From Heliocidaris erythrogramma (Eukaryota; Echinodermata; Echinoidea; Camarodonta; Echinometridae), in contig CM046856.1 of the NCBI GenBank assembly GCA_025617745.1, positions 35,520,208 through 35,584,207 of the forward strand: DNA of 64,000 bases, given 5' to 3'. The notes under the pieces were generated by a model. The model saw nothing but the letters and a program-made list of their open reading frames with translations, did no database searches and was not told the origin of the DNA. Within the stretch, counting starts at the first letter, position 1; each line of letters opens with the position of its first letter. Positions 36,886-47,768 of this stretch are shown here, piece by piece. Position numbers and translations under genes: made by a program.

Positions 36886-39340
36886 AAAGAAAGAGAGGGA
36901 AAGAGGAAAGAGAAAGGGACAAGAAAAAGAAAAAGATAAGAAAAGAAAGAAAGAAAATTACGTGATGGGAAATGAGCGGAAAGAAACATTAATTCCTCTT
37001 GGTTGGAGGCAGCCAAGGCGAAAAATCATACGTTCCACTTCCTGCTTGCGTAGCTGGTCGGAGCTGAAAGAACTGCGTACTATGCACACTTCAAAGTTCT
37101 GGATGTCATGGTTGTGTGAATTAAAGTGAGCAGCCACAGGTAATCCAGTCGTATTGAGTCGTATGGACCTCAAATTTCCCATTTCCCATCACGTAAAGAA
37201 GCTGGATATGTACAGGAGCAGTCTTCCTGTGATTCCAGTCTTGGCAATTTTGTAGAGTACAGCTTCCCGCCAGACATTGTCAAAGGCACCTTCAAGGTCG
37301 ATCAAGGCAGCAGCAGTGTCATTGCCCTGTTTAAATACTTTCAGCATTGGGATAGTCATACTGAGCAGAGCCTGTGTGATGTCACGTCCCTGGAGGTATG
37401 CATACTGCTGAGGTTCAAAAAAACCTCGGTCATGAAGGGCTGCCAGTAGTCTTCTGGATACAACTCTTTCATACAGTTTGCCCACGACAGAGGTAAGTCC
37501 AAGTGGGCGGTAAGATTTCTCTGTGTGGTATGACTGCTTGCCTGGCGCTGGTATGAAGATTTTGTTTTCTCTCTTCCAGTTTGGGTATCCTACCTTTCTT
37601 CCAACAAAGCTGGAACAGATGCAGGAGGAAACGTTTCATTGAGGAGCCAGCAAACTTGATCATCTTAGGGTGAATTTGGTCAGGTCCAGGGCTACTGTTG
37701 GACTTCATCTGCGAGAAAGCAGTCAGAATCTCAGCAAGAGAAAGATCCGAGTTGTAATCATCTTTTGGAGAGTTCATGTCAGTATTCAAGACATTGGTTT
37801 CTTGCTCTATAGTATTGTGGACTGACGTGTTAACCTTGTTGAACCACTCATCATCAAATCTGCCTGAAGGAGTAGTTCTGGTGACATGAACTTTCTCGAG
37901 TCTGTCAGCGATGACAGCATCACTGAAGTCGTAGTCGTCATCGTCTCTTTCAAGGGGCTGGATGGGAGCGGAGATACCTCCATTCAATAACTTGTGAATA
38001 TAATTTTCCACGTCTCGGTTTTCTTTGAGCTGCTCACATTTTTCCAGTTTCCATGCCTTGAAAGCTCTCACATATTCCGACATGAAGTTTGCAACATTGC
38101 TACGGAGGTGTGCCAAATTGTTGGAGTTCTCCTTCTCTTGTATTTCTTCTTTGAGTGCTTACATATCTGGAGAACCTCTGTCATTTTGGCATTCCAGAAG
38201 GGCTTGCTGTGTTTGCAGATCTTCTTCTGTGGTATTTGTTGTCCTTCTAGTGTACATACATATTAACACAGTAAGGCATACGCAGCCAGGATTAGCTTCG
38301 TGAGTGTACGGTCATGACGGTGCGCGCTGTCGGCGACGTATAGTTTCAATTATGGTTGTATCGCGCGCCGTCGCACGCAGCCGGCATTTTACATCTACAT
38401 GACAAGAGGAGGCATGGATACACAAACACTGGTGAGTTCTCGGAAATTTCTTATGCTTTCTTTTTGTATTTTTTTGTAAAAATACGTACGATCAAAAAGA
38501 CATACTAGGCCTAATTCAAAAAGTTTCCCTAGGAGGAAACGCTGTGGTGAAGGACCTGTCGGTCGCGGGAGTTATCAGGAAAGTGTTATTTCAGGGCATT
38601 TTCCATGTCCTTCTAACCCCGGGCGTAATTAGATTGCTGGGGAAAAACGCCTGGCTTCATGATGTAAAAGGCATATAGCTGGCTAGGCATACGGGGATGT
38701 GCCACTCCAATGGGTAACTTTTTTGAGAGGATCGAAAAAAAAGTGATCTGCATCTACATGTATACTAGTCAAGTTACTACTGATTTCTTTCTTCTTCATT
38801 TCTGTTACCTGATAAAGTGATAGGTGAGTATGACAAAAACCGTAGTTTAAAATTGCAATAATTAATAGGATGAAAATTTGCAAACTGCTTTTTCCACGCC
38901 ATAAAATAATGAAAAATGGCAGACGTGAAATCGGATGGGAAAAACAGAAAATCGAATGAAACTTCTCTTTTCTCTTAGCAAGACCTTTCCAATGATACCA
39001 AATTTATACGGGTGTTGAAAAAAAATCCAAAAGTCACCGAGTACTAGTTTAACTTAGGCCCGCCTAACTCTAGGCGGTGGAGGCGTGGACTAAGCTTAAC
39101 GTGACTGAAGCCGTGAAGGTGAATTCGATTTTTTTCCATTCTGTAATTGTAAAACTGTACATAAAAACACATATATGGGACTGAACAGTGCCTTACAGAG
39201 TCATCGTCGTCTTTCCGTCTACGTTCTTTCACACGTTGAGATGCTTTGAGGGTATCTTCATTTTCTATTTGCTCGGCTAGTGATCCACTTTTGAAGACAG
39301 GGTCTCCTCTCTTTGGTCGATTTTTCTTCGTTTTCCCCAT
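21082..39340 (-). CDS. BYSL: Bystin (Enp1 homologue), ten coding exons
   Basis: Nucleolar factor needed for 40S ribosomal subunit maturation and 18S rRNA processing (family knowledge). Coding exons, 5' to 3': 39197-39340, 32442-32527, 31075-31195, 27954-28086, 26317-26456, 25703-25800, 23139-23217, 22422-22487, 21826-22034, 21082-21295. All junctions are GT-AG and all phases agree. The total is 1290 nt, 429 aa against 437 in human. The N-terminus is basic ([16 protein letters not shown]). Conserved blocks follow: [18 protein letters not shown], an acidic linker in exon 3, [47 protein letters not shown], and the C-terminal [13 protein letters not shown]. No internal stop or frameshift is seen. 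Intron 1 (6.7 kb) and intron 2 are packed with repeats. Confidence 0.96.
23274..23635. mobile_element. TTAA-flanked MITE, family copy 1 (BYSL intron 6)
   Basis: The ends are AGATAAAGTTGAGTTCTGG and the inverse CCCAGAACTCAAACTT, next to TTAA at 23270-23273 and 23636-23639. It is the same family as 61089-61472 (opposite orientation) and the interrupted copy at 48407-49587. It carries an ORF (23383-23784) that runs past its right end. Confidence 0.75.
24191..24366. mobile_element. MITE with CAGRGCTGCC ends
   Basis: The left end is CAGAGCTGCCAACATTG and the right end inverted is CAGGGCTGCCGAGTCTCC. Inner TCAGGGAGA motifs also repeat. CAGGGCTGCCAACATTGG recurs at 42365, so the family is present twice. 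No clear target duplication. Confidence 0.65.
24600..25580. repeat. Repeat-rich segment with G/C tracts between BYSL exons 6 and 7
   Basis: Contains G tracts at about 24624-24638 and 24739-24752, a 21-C tract at 25416-25436 and, at 25556-25577, the TIR-like end TCCTGGATCCACCCCTG, which resembles the end of the 6187-6531 element. The matching left end was not identified with confidence. Confidence 0.5.
29521..31009. mobile_element. Element with ATACCCCCGCC ends and a central tandem array
   Basis: The left end reads TTAATACCCCCGCC and the right end GGCGGGGGTATAATGA, its near inverse. Between them lie a 161-bp tandem array, a (CCGCC)n tract (30898-30952) and a unique 3' part. Short inverted ends around a core of about 160-bp tandem units recall the pearl-type Helitron-like elements of bivalves and echinoderms; that is inference from structure. 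It lies in BYSL intron 3. Confidence 0.65.
29540..30895. repeat. 161-bp tandem repeat, about 8.4 copies
   Basis: The landmark GCCATAAATATGCCGTTACC recurs every 161-162 bp (first about 29615, last about 30745), with GTCAAAAACTGAGGAAGTAG at the same period. Units differ at a few positions each. The unit length is not a multiple of three, so the recurring minus-strand ORFs are not one repeated protein. Confidence 0.95.
31252..31622. repeat. Long palindrome carrying histone-type 3'-end processing signals
   Basis: Arms 31252-31433 and 31443-31622 are near-identical inverted copies around a loop of about 10 nt. The right arm, read on plus, has the stem-loop AGTCCTTTTCAGGACT at 31455-31470 (6-bp stem, TTTC loop). 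CAAGAAAGA follows at 31480-31488, and a second stem-loop lies at 31573-31588, followed by AACCACA. The left arm has the same set on the minus strand: 31408-31423 with mismatches, the element at 31390-31398, and 31290-31305. Stem length, TTTC loop and CAAGAAAGA match the metazoan histone mRNA stem-loop and the sea-urchin U7-binding element. No histone ORF is present. It lies in BYSL intron 2. Confidence 0.85.
34078..35110 (+). pseudogene. Two joined LINE reverse transcriptase fragments (CR1/L2 type)
   Basis: 34078-34735 translates in pieces to [19 protein letters not shown], then a broken catalytic motif (a stop followed by AADC where ADD is expected), and later [20 protein letters not shown]. 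After a 17-G tract (34754-34770), 34800-35095 gives [18 protein letters not shown] and [11 protein letters not shown], typical of the C-terminal part of L2/CR1 polyproteins. Many stops and frameshifts make both pieces inactive. They lie in BYSL intron 1, antisense to the gene. Confidence 0.8.
36407..36567. mobile_element. TA-flanked MITE with CAGTCAAACCTGTCT ends (copy A)
   Basis: CAGTCAAACCTGTCT at the left faces AGACAGGTTTGACTG at the right, with TA on both sides. The interior has several inverted GGCCACCTGTCTA phrases. Ends and TA target fit the pogo/Tigger-Tc1 supergroup. Confidence 0.85.
36650..37190 (-). pseudogene. Penelope-like element 3' fragment
   Basis: On the minus strand, 37182-36960 reads [20 protein letters not shown] and [17 protein letters not shown]. 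The spacing of His, Arg, Glu and the final GxN pattern resembles the C-terminal end of the GIY-YIG endonuclease of Penelope-like elements. Further downstream, CTTGACAAAGGGCTATGCCC is followed by GAAATATCGGA, a phrase seen in the terminal repeats of such elements. The RT part is absent. A (GA)n tract (36853-36882) interrupts the fragment. Confidence 0.6.
37189..38250 (-). pseudogene. Non-LTR retrotransposon RT fragment
   Basis: Minus-strand ORFs at 37469-38116 and 37189-37485 together read as an RT N-terminal half. [19 protein letters not shown] and [19 protein letters not shown] are the usual substrate-entry and fingers blocks, followed by [16 protein letters not shown] and [20 protein letters not shown] (palm motif A region, with E where D is usual). 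One frameshift near 37570 separates the ORFs. The catalytic ADD block is missing because the copy stops at the Penelope-like fragment. Same strand as BYSL, inside intron 1. Confidence 0.8.
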
Positions 39341-39841
39341 TTTTCCTAACGAGCGAAGACGAAGTCACGTGTACGTACGTGGATATATGGATGTACGGTA
39401 CCGTATACCGTATGCTATGCCGTATGCGTAGCCCGTACCGTACGTGGTATACCGGTACAGTAATATTAGCGCCATCATATCTGCATGCAACACGCGGATC
39501 AATGATCAGTCACCATAATTTGCCCATTCATTTGACGATCAAGACATTGCAACATATTGTGAAGAAAAGACGGTCGACCCACGTCCACTGCACTGGCACT
39601 AAGTAACTGAGTTACTTTGTTAGAATAGACGGGAAAAGCTGCATCTTCCGAGTTCCGTACATCAGAGAAAGAGAGGGGGTAAATATTCGGCAATATATTC
39701 AGAAGGTAGAGATTTAACTGTGCTAGCTTGGATCGAGTAGATCTTACAGTAGAAACTAGAAATAGAATTTAAATTTTAAGAACTGTCGATCAAGTCATAT
39801 TTTCATGCCAAGCCTGGCTTGGCAATGTGTGTGTGTGTGTG

Positions 39842-40030
39842 TAATGGGGTTTTTACAGACGTGTATCAATCAGATATGATTATTTACGTCTGGGACCGAC
39901 CTTTAAGTGAAGTTTAAGTTTAACATCACCATCCGAAAGACGTGACTCAGTCTCGAACCTGGGTCCGCTGAATCAGTTTGTAATAACTTCCACTGCACTG
40001 GTAGCTGGATTACAGCCTAGTACTGGTACT
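39842..40030 (-). mobile_element. tRNA-derived SINE
   Basis: Read on the minus strand, a B box AGGTTCGAGAC (39950-39960) is followed by TCTTTCGGATGGTGATGTTAA and GGTCGGTCCCAGACGTAAAT, and the copy ends next to a (CA)n run (39826-39841). The last part matches fragments at 14070-14136 and 3702-3732. TTCGGATGG...GTTAA resembles a tail shared by several metazoan SINE families. Confidence 0.65.
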
Positions 40031-40065
40031 AGTAGTAGTAGTACAGGCGCACGCCACAACGCCCA

Positions 40066-42167
40066 GGGGGTCGTTTCATCAAATCAACTCCATGACATAT
40101 CTCTTGTCGGCGATCTACGGAAATGTCATGGACCTGACAAACTGTTTCACGAAGACATGATAAACGACTGTAACTCAATGATATCGATACTCACCGGCGA
40201 AAAAACATAGTCTTTATCACAATCCATTTATCGTCAATTACCCAAACAGATTTTGAGGCTCATTTTTCCCCAAACTATTCCAAAATGTAACAAATGGCAG
40301 CGAAGATGAATGCTTGTGATACAAACATCCTGTTAATTTACATGAAAAGATGTGTTTCTTATGGCATCTTAGAATTTATAAAATTGAGAAAACTCGAGGA
40401 GGCTTTTGCGATGTACGAATCTAGATTTGTAGGTAAGACATGTAAGAGGGTACCGTAATTGACTTACGGAAAGAAGACCCAAATCGTGTTCATTTTAGAG
40501 AAAATGATTAAATTAAGATATATGGCTTAACTTTAAATATTTATTCATTAAAAGATACATATAATATCATTCATATCAAAGCATTGCATGAAAACGAAAA
40601 AAAAGCGAAAATACATACATGATAAATTGTCGTCGTTCACATGGGTCTGTATATACAAGACTGTTCCGTTTTCGATGCTGATTCTATGGTAGACGGATGT
40701 GGGTAATTTTAATATTAATCTCATTTACTTGTTGGGGGGTCAAGAAGCCATAAGAACATATTGTTCGTCTGTACAATATTATAATACGGACATTAGTAAT
40801 ACTATCTGGTAACAGTCAGACCGCAGGTCGTATGCAAATGAGCAAAAATCGCTCATTTTATTTCCAGTGCCCGAAATGGACTCTCTCCCTGCACCCAGTC
40901 GGCTGTATCGCATGGTCCTCTTTAAAGTTATGTTTTTAAATAAATATAAATGCTATGCTCATTTGACTTTCTGCAAAAATAAATGAATAGTTTACCAACA
41001 CAGGGATATTTTGTTTTAGTCAGAATTTTAGTCAGAATTTTAGAAATAAGTTGTTTAAAATAACTGATGAAATAGTCATACAAAAGCCTTTTTTCACAAG
41101 ATTTCAAGTTGTTAAAAGACAAATAAAAAGTATATGAGCCGCCATCAAGTATGGAAGCGCTGGAATCTCATCTTTTTCATCGTTACATTCAAAACATCCA
41201 TAGATTTATGACAGAGTCGGGATCCAGCAATATTCAGCCGCAGATCATCCGTTGTCAAGACCATGGTCAAGACCATAGAATCTTAGCCCTGTGATTGGCA
41301 AGCAAGCCATCTGTAACCAAGTGCGCGTTGAATGAAACAATGCGCAACCTGTTGCTTCATCCTTGCGCAAACATGCGCATAGCTGTTGCCAGGCTGTGAG
41401 AAAACATCTTGCGTGGTGGTAACCAATCGGAATGCTGGAATTGACTTTTTTAAAGACAAAGTGTGTACATTGGTTACATATTGCTGGATCCTGACCCTGT
41501 CATGAAGTGCACATTAATGTTATTTCAATCTTTGGAAAGTACAGAAAATGCCCTTTACGTTCATGTCAAATTTGCCCTGGCTCACAATAAAACTATGGTA
41601 GTTTTGGCCAGATTTATATTTCATTTCATTTCCATTTTTTGTCATAAAAGTAACACCATTTTTTTACCAATTTCGTCTTTTATTTTGAAAACAACAAAAG
41701 CATGTCACAAATCTCTGATCCCTCTTCTTTTATTTGATGCATAGCTCATGGCAATTGGTGAATGATAAGTAGTCTATTTAATAGTTTGCAAATGAGATGT
41801 TCCTGGCTGTTCTTGCTCATTATGTATTCATAGTCAGGCAGAACTGGAAATAAAATAGCGCGCTTTTTGGGGACCTGCGGATTGGCTGGTAAAGGAATGA
41901 TAAAGGATAGTGCTTGGAGATCAGGAAATAAATTTATGTTCTCTTAGTTTACATTTGTTATTTTTTCGCAGCCCATAGACACAAGCTGGCTTGTGATGGC
42001 GTTCTAAAAGGATATGACAGGTCTGGAGTACCGACAAGTCACTTGTCAGCGAAGTTGTCGCTGGTCTTGGCAAAGACAGCTTTGTGAAACCCTTAGCGGA
42101 CAAGTTGAGCGACAGTGTCGAGATGTCGCTGATCTTGTCGTTATGACGGTTTGATGAAACGACCCCC
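40066..42167. mobile_element. 2.1-kb element with GGGGGTCGTTTCATCAAA ends
   Basis: GGGGGTCGTTTCATCAAA at the left faces TTTGATGAAACGACCCCC at the right (with one extra T). Behind each end are related GTCG/CGAC-rich parts (CTTGTCGGCGATCT; GTCGCTGATCTTGTCG). The interior shows no transposase ORF, so this is a large non-autonomous DNA element. The target duplication is unclear. Confidence 0.7.
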
Positions 42168-42388
42168 AGTTATCCAAAAGGCCATGCTGCCAAGTTTTGT
42201 CTTGAAATAAGTGGGGGTAAAAAATGTTGAAATCGAAAATTTGTCATGCATTGTCTGACGACTTACATGTCCATGCCTACCCTGAGTCTGAGCTGAGATG
42301 AGATTTCATATGTCTGTCATGTCTGTTGACTTTGTATTTCAATCATTATTTTTACATGAAATTACAGGGCTGCCAACATTGGATATAT

Positions 42389-44010
42389 AGACTGAAAAAT
42401 CAGTCTATTTCGTTTGGGGATATGCTCCGGTCAGACTACGTGTGGTTTCGCGGAATCCCTCTCCCATGTCTCCTACTAGTACTAGCCTCAAAGTCAAAAA
42501 ATATTTTTAAACTCCAAACAGACAGATTTTTCTGTTTACATTACCTGGATAATACTAGTTGAGAGTGAGATTATACAAGAACCGAAGCGCGAGGAAGCGA
42601 AACGACCAAGCCCGACCGAGCAAGCGAGGGAGTGTGGGACTGAGGGGGGCGTCCCCCCTCCCACGGTGTGGAGCATTTTTGTTTTTCAAGGTAAAATTGT
42701 GTGATCTGGTGCATACCGTAATGTCACCAGACGTGGCGCACCCTACAGCTTCATTGCTGCAACGCCATGAACACCCTACGTCAACTGCCCTAAGCCCCTA
42801 GTCTCTCCGGAGCGTAAAATGGATGCGATTGGCTAGCAGTAGCACTGTAGCAGTTATTTTACCAAAATGAATAAGGAACAACTTAGACAGAAATAACCAT
42901 CTGTTATGGGGAAATCTTTAATATTTCTGACATTTCTCAACCTTCCCCATACTCCATAGACAGAAAAATCTGTCTGTTTGGAGGAGTTTTATAACATTTG
43001 TTTATTTTTGAGGCTCTCCTCCAAGACAGACGGAAGCCTCCCATTAGTCACTGTAGTCGAGTACCTCTCCGCGGGCCTTAAGCACTAGCTCTATGGCCAA
43101 AAGTATGAGGTACCTCACCCTACACGTTTATTCCTAATTAGAAGTCGTAGATCGACATAAATTAACTTATATATATATATAGTAAAACTAATGTATACTA
43201 AATATAGTGCGCTCACCTGATTTTTGAAATAATCCAAAATTAATCCAAAATTAACCCCGTATTGACATGTTGTCAGCGGGGTTATTGCAAATACTAGTAT
43301 AGTGAACGCACGTGCGCGTACGTAGGTCCCAGCTTAGCTGCGGAGCTCCTGACTCAAATGCAGTCAAAGCTGATAAATTTGTTGTTTCATCGTATTTCGG
43401 TAAAAATATTACAAATACCACGTAAGATAATCTCGCAAACCTTACTTAAAATGCAATAAAAAATAAATTTGCGTGGAGGATGAATTTTACGATTTGAATA
43501 TTTTCTGATGTAAAAAGGGCGAGAATATTATATCACGGACAATCGCGAACGATCTTTTCTCCCCTGTTGAAGCACTACTGCGCATGCGCAATGGTGATTG
43601 GGTTTTCGAGAGACCAACACTGAGAAAAGATCGTTTGTGACATTCTATCGCATTTTCTTTTGCCAAAGAAATATTGAAAACGTACATGTACGTATTATCA
43701 CTCCGATTGCAAGTTTTTTTAATTTTCATGTAAGTATGAGTAGAGCTGGTGATTTTATGTGATGTGGTATTTGTGATATTTTAATTGAACTTTGGTCAAA
43801 GCAAAAGTAATGCACAAGGGTGTATAGCTCGTCCGCGATGAGCCGAATATTTCTAGCACCATAGGAAAGCACATAGCGAAGCACATAGCGATAGACCCCA
43901 ATGGGAGTGGCTGGGGCAGACTTCGGTCTATGTAGGAGAGGGATTCCGCGAAGCCAGATGTTGTCTCAGCGGAGCATATCCCCGAACGAAATAGACTGAT
44001 TTTTCGGTCT
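42389..44010. repeat. Nested inverted repeats around a 1.6-kb segment
   Basis: The outer arms 42389-42472 and 43931-44010 are inverted relatives sharing AAAAATCAGTCTATTTCG, GGGGATATGCTCCG and GCGGAATCCCTCTCC. An inner pair, about 42508-42536 and 42960-42990, shares AAACAGACAGATTTTTCTGT. The outer left arm begins just after CAGGGCTGCCAACATTGG. This looks like one or two DNA elements of unknown family. Confidence 0.65.
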
Positions 44011-44180
44011 ACCTTCCCCATAGACAGACGGTACGACCGTATATCACCAACACGGTGTCCGAACAGCCGACCTATGCTTAGGTCGGAATACACCACCCTA
44101 GTAAAGCATGACTTTTACATTATCTCAGGTGGAAGATGTTCAAGAGAGTAGAGTGTAGAATATAAAAGAGAGTATAAGTA

Positions 44181-44363
44181 CAGTGTAACCTCTCTATAAA
44201 GACCACTCAAGGAAGACAAGAAAAGTAGTCTTTATGAGCAGGTGGTCTTCATGGACAGGTTCCTTTAATACACATTTCAATGATGTTCAAGGGAAACGAA
44301 AATTGTGGTCTTTATAGACTGTTGGTCTTTCTATACAGGTGGTCGCTAAAGCAGGTTTGACTG
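44181..44363. mobile_element. TA-flanked CAGT-ended MITE (copy B)
   Basis: Ends CAGTGTAACCTCTCTATAAA and, inverted, CAGTCAAACCTGCTTTAGC, with TA flanks. The interior repeats AAGACCAC / GTGGTCTT phrases. Same family as 36407 and 59823. Confidence 0.8.
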
Positions 44364-44684
44364 TAATTCAGAACATGGCAGCACTCATTTGAATGACCCA
44401 GTGTCATTAATTTATCATAATGATGTTGCTTGAATAAGATGTTTTGGAATGGCTGTTCTGTTCTGAATAGATTACTGATACAGTATGCAGATTTCATGAT
44501 CTTGGGAAATCTACCCTGATACCAAGTTGGGTTTAACCCATTGAATACTGAATTTTGTCACTCCCATAGGCATAATATTGGAGCCACCCGCACCTACTAC
44601 TAGTACTTTTTATTATTTTTGTTAAAATCATCATCATTACTATATAATTATTATTTTCCCCTCTTTTGACCTTTGTATTCAGCC

Positions 44685-46066
44685 ATGGCACGAGGGCAAC
44701 AGAAGATTCAGTCTCAGCAGAAGAGGGCTAAGGAGATGGAGAAGAAGAAGAAAGCTCAAAGTGGAATGGACTCCAAGGCGGCTGGCCAGAAGGCCCTGAC
44801 ATACAAGTGCTCAGTTTGTATGGTTGGTGTTACAATTTTGATCACATATTTGTCAATTCTCCTATATGTAGCTGTTATTAGCTGATATTAGCTCTCAGTA
44901 GTCAGTACAGATATGAGGGGCTGAGGTGCTGGGACACAGACTTCCCCGTTAATTTTGTCAGTGTCTCTTGTTGTGGAGCTGCATAGTATGTGATAGGGAG
45001 GAAATATCAATCTAATTTCACATTTAGGACGTGTCAAATGTGGGAAAGGCTTGTTCACCTATTGGTTGCATTATGAAAGAAAGAAAGTGCCTCCAAATTA
45101 TTTTGAATCATATAGAAATTAGGAATGATTTCGTATTTTAAGATTTTTAATCATGAAAGTTATAACAAATTGACTCAGACCCAATCATAATCAGAGAAAA
45201 CAGTGCATACAGATATATAGGGGTATGGGATTACACGCAGATTTGCCATCAAATAGATCAAAATTTGTTCCAAAATTTAAATGTACATGGACATGTACTT
45301 ATAGACATGTTTGAAATGTGAAGGCATTGTAAGAGCATTCCTTTACAATACTTGTGACCATGCTGCATGTGACATTGATTAATTGGTATTCTTTCACATG
45401 GAAATACAAGAAACAAGTATGTTCTCAAATTATTTTGTGCCTTTTTCAAAACACATGCTTCTATTCATCCATTGCATACATGTACCTTATAATCCTTGTA
45501 TTAGCCTATATGGGGAATGAGCGAATACAGTAGTGAATGGGTAACTTATAGGACCTATAAAAGGTACATGTTGATCTTTGATGATGTGTATTGTTCTGTA
45601 CATCAATAAATTTACAACCATTTGATCTGAATATGTGTCATATATTTTTAAATATTTTTTGTAATTATTTTATTTTGCTTGCTAAGCCCCACCCCTGAAA
45701 AATCCTTTGGAGTCTGATTCTTCACATGACATCATCAGTCAATCATCAGTCACCTAAAACAGCCAAGCAATAGACACTGGTATGTACCTATCCCTCAGTT
45801 TAGCACCTGCTCACAATAGCAGCACAATACCAACTCATAAACTCTCAATCACAATAGCAGATGCTATGTCAGAAATGCTCCAGCATCACAGGAAAAGAAA
45901 GGTACTGAAAAATCTGTTGTATGAAAACTCCTTCTATTCTTTTTCAGTGTTTGTCTCTTCTCTATGTTTTTGTAGACCCAGATGCCTGACCCTAAGACGT
46001 ACAAGCAGCACTTTGAGAACAAACATCCCAAGTCCCCCTCTCCCACCTGAACTCAAAGAAGCATAA
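44685..46066 (+). CDS. ZNF706: ZNF706 homologue, two coding exons, with an apparent +1 frameshift
   Basis: Small nuclear protein with a single C2H2 finger; the human protein is 76 aa. Coding exons are 44685-44822 and 45976-46066. The start sits two bases after an acceptor-like TATTCAG, so a 5'-UTR exon lies upstream. Residues 1-46 (MARGQQKIQSQQKRAKEM onward) are Lys/Gln-rich and match the human N-terminus closely. The finger spans the junction: CSVCM, then TQMPDPKTYKQHFENKH (C-x2-C-x12-H-x4-H). As printed, exon 2 runs into TGA at 46048-46050 after KSPSPT. With one C fewer in the five-C run at about 46034-46038, it would give the family C-terminus SPLPPELKEA and stop at 46066. This is either a sequencing or assembly slip or a real allele. 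A donor-like CAAG|GTAAAT (46090) follows in the 3' UTR. Confidence 0.92.
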
Positions 46067-46107
46067 GAACCCATCTGTTCATCATCAAGGTAAATTCCAC
46101 TGTTGGT

Positions 46108-46176
46108 CTACTTCGTTATGGAACGGTCCTACTTCGTTATGGAACGGTCCTACTTCGTTATGGAACGGTCCTACTT
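46108..46176. repeat. Three exact 21-bp tandem repeats
   Basis: CTACTTCGTTATGGAACGGTC occurs three times in a row plus a partial copy, just past exon 2 of ZNF706. Confidence 0.9.
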
Positions 46177-46530
46177 AAAGCCCCAAAATGCTGAAAAGAG
46201 CTGATTGCCGAAAAACTAGCAACAAATCCAGAGCTGCCATGAGCAGGTGGTCTTCATGGACTTGTTCTAGGTCTTTTTCTTTTCTTTTCTTTCTTTTTTT
46301 TTAAAAGAAATTTGCATGGGAAAATTACTTTCAGGGCTTATAAAAAGTCGCAAAACATCAATGAGACAACTGGTGGCTCTTTTCTGCTTTTAATACATGA
46401 TTACAGTCTCTTTTGGGCTACTGTTTTTGTTTTGTATTATTTATTTTGTTTGTTTGTTTGTTTGTTTGTTGTTTTGTTGTTGTTGGTTTTTTTTGGGGGG
46501 GTGTGGGCTGCTTTGGCTTTTAGTAGGACC

Positions 46531-46616
46531 CTACTGTGTATTTGGACAACTAATCCCTGGACAATTACTCTCCAGGACAATTACCTACCCACCCAGTAGT
46601 TTTCCTGGGATAATTG

Positions 46617-46656
<40 letters not shown>

Positions 46657-46715
46657 CCTGGTAATTATCCTGGGGGTTATTATCAGAGGGTTATTGTCCA
46701 GGGGGTAGCGGTGCT
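46531..46715. repeat. TAATTGTCC-type repeat with a 35-G tract
   Basis: Phrases such as GGACAATTACTCTCCAGGACA and ATTGTCCAGGGGGTA match the family at 3825-4060. The G run at 46618-46652 is the longest homopolymer in the window. Confidence 0.7.
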
Positions 46716-47634
46716 AGAATCCCTTACTTGAATGTAAGCATGCATGGCAGTTGTTTTTGGAAGATCAGCATGTAGATATTTTAAATTAGGAAAATGATAT
46801 TCAGAAATGCATAAACCGTAAAAAGGCTGGGGGTAACAGGATTATACATTAACTAGCTGTGCATTTTTGGGGGGCACTTTATATGCTGAGGCATGCTGAT
46901 ACATGCCATTGACATGACATTGCTTTTGAATCAATAGAGTTGATTTGACAAAAGGGTAAACCATTCTATCAGATCTAGTACATGTATGCAGGAAGTGGAT
47001 GATTTAAACAAAAATGACATTGCTTCCTGTTTATTGATTGCTCGATAAAACTGAAAAAGGATGTAAAATTCATGCTTAAAGAGGGCTTAGAGATGACATC
47101 CTGCGAAAACCTCTTGTACATGACTTTAATTTTTAAATGCCACTGCAGTGTTGATATCAAAGAGCTCTACGGTAGCTATTGTTTTTCTATTATTACAGTC
47201 TATATATTTATGAAAAAGGATAAAATTTGTTGGTGATGATAGTCAAAATTGACTGATTGCCATTACATGTATAACACAAACCAACAACAACCCATAACAT
47301 GAGAAATACCATAAGGATCTTATTAATGTGTAAGAGGAAAATGGTCACATAAACGTAAAACTGCAAAATTTGGGGCAGTTGGTCATTTGAGGGGTGCTAT
47401 CATGGTTTACATTCTAAACAGAGAGCTGCTTTCGTTAAGCTTTCTTTATGCCATTATTGACAAAAATGTAATATAATTTGCATAAATTATGATAACTGAC
47501 AAAAATAACGGTTTTCATTCATAAGAATTGACGATGCAGTCTCTTTCATCAGGAAGTTTTGGAACTTTGGAAGTCAAGTGTATAAATTTGGGGCAACAAC
47601 AACAACAACATTTGAGGGGTGTTATCATGCATCA

Positions 47635-47660
47635 TATCTCCCCCCCCCCCCCCCTCTCTG
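47635..47660. repeat. C tract with short T/C flank
   Basis: Homopolymer C run, 47641-47654. Confidence 0.8.
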
Positions 47661-47768
47661 TCTTTAATAATGATAAACAGTAAACTTGTAATAATTAATC
47701 AGTACTCCTGCACTTTATACACAGTGCAGGTGTTTTTTAATCACCATAATTTCTTTCCTCTTACATTT

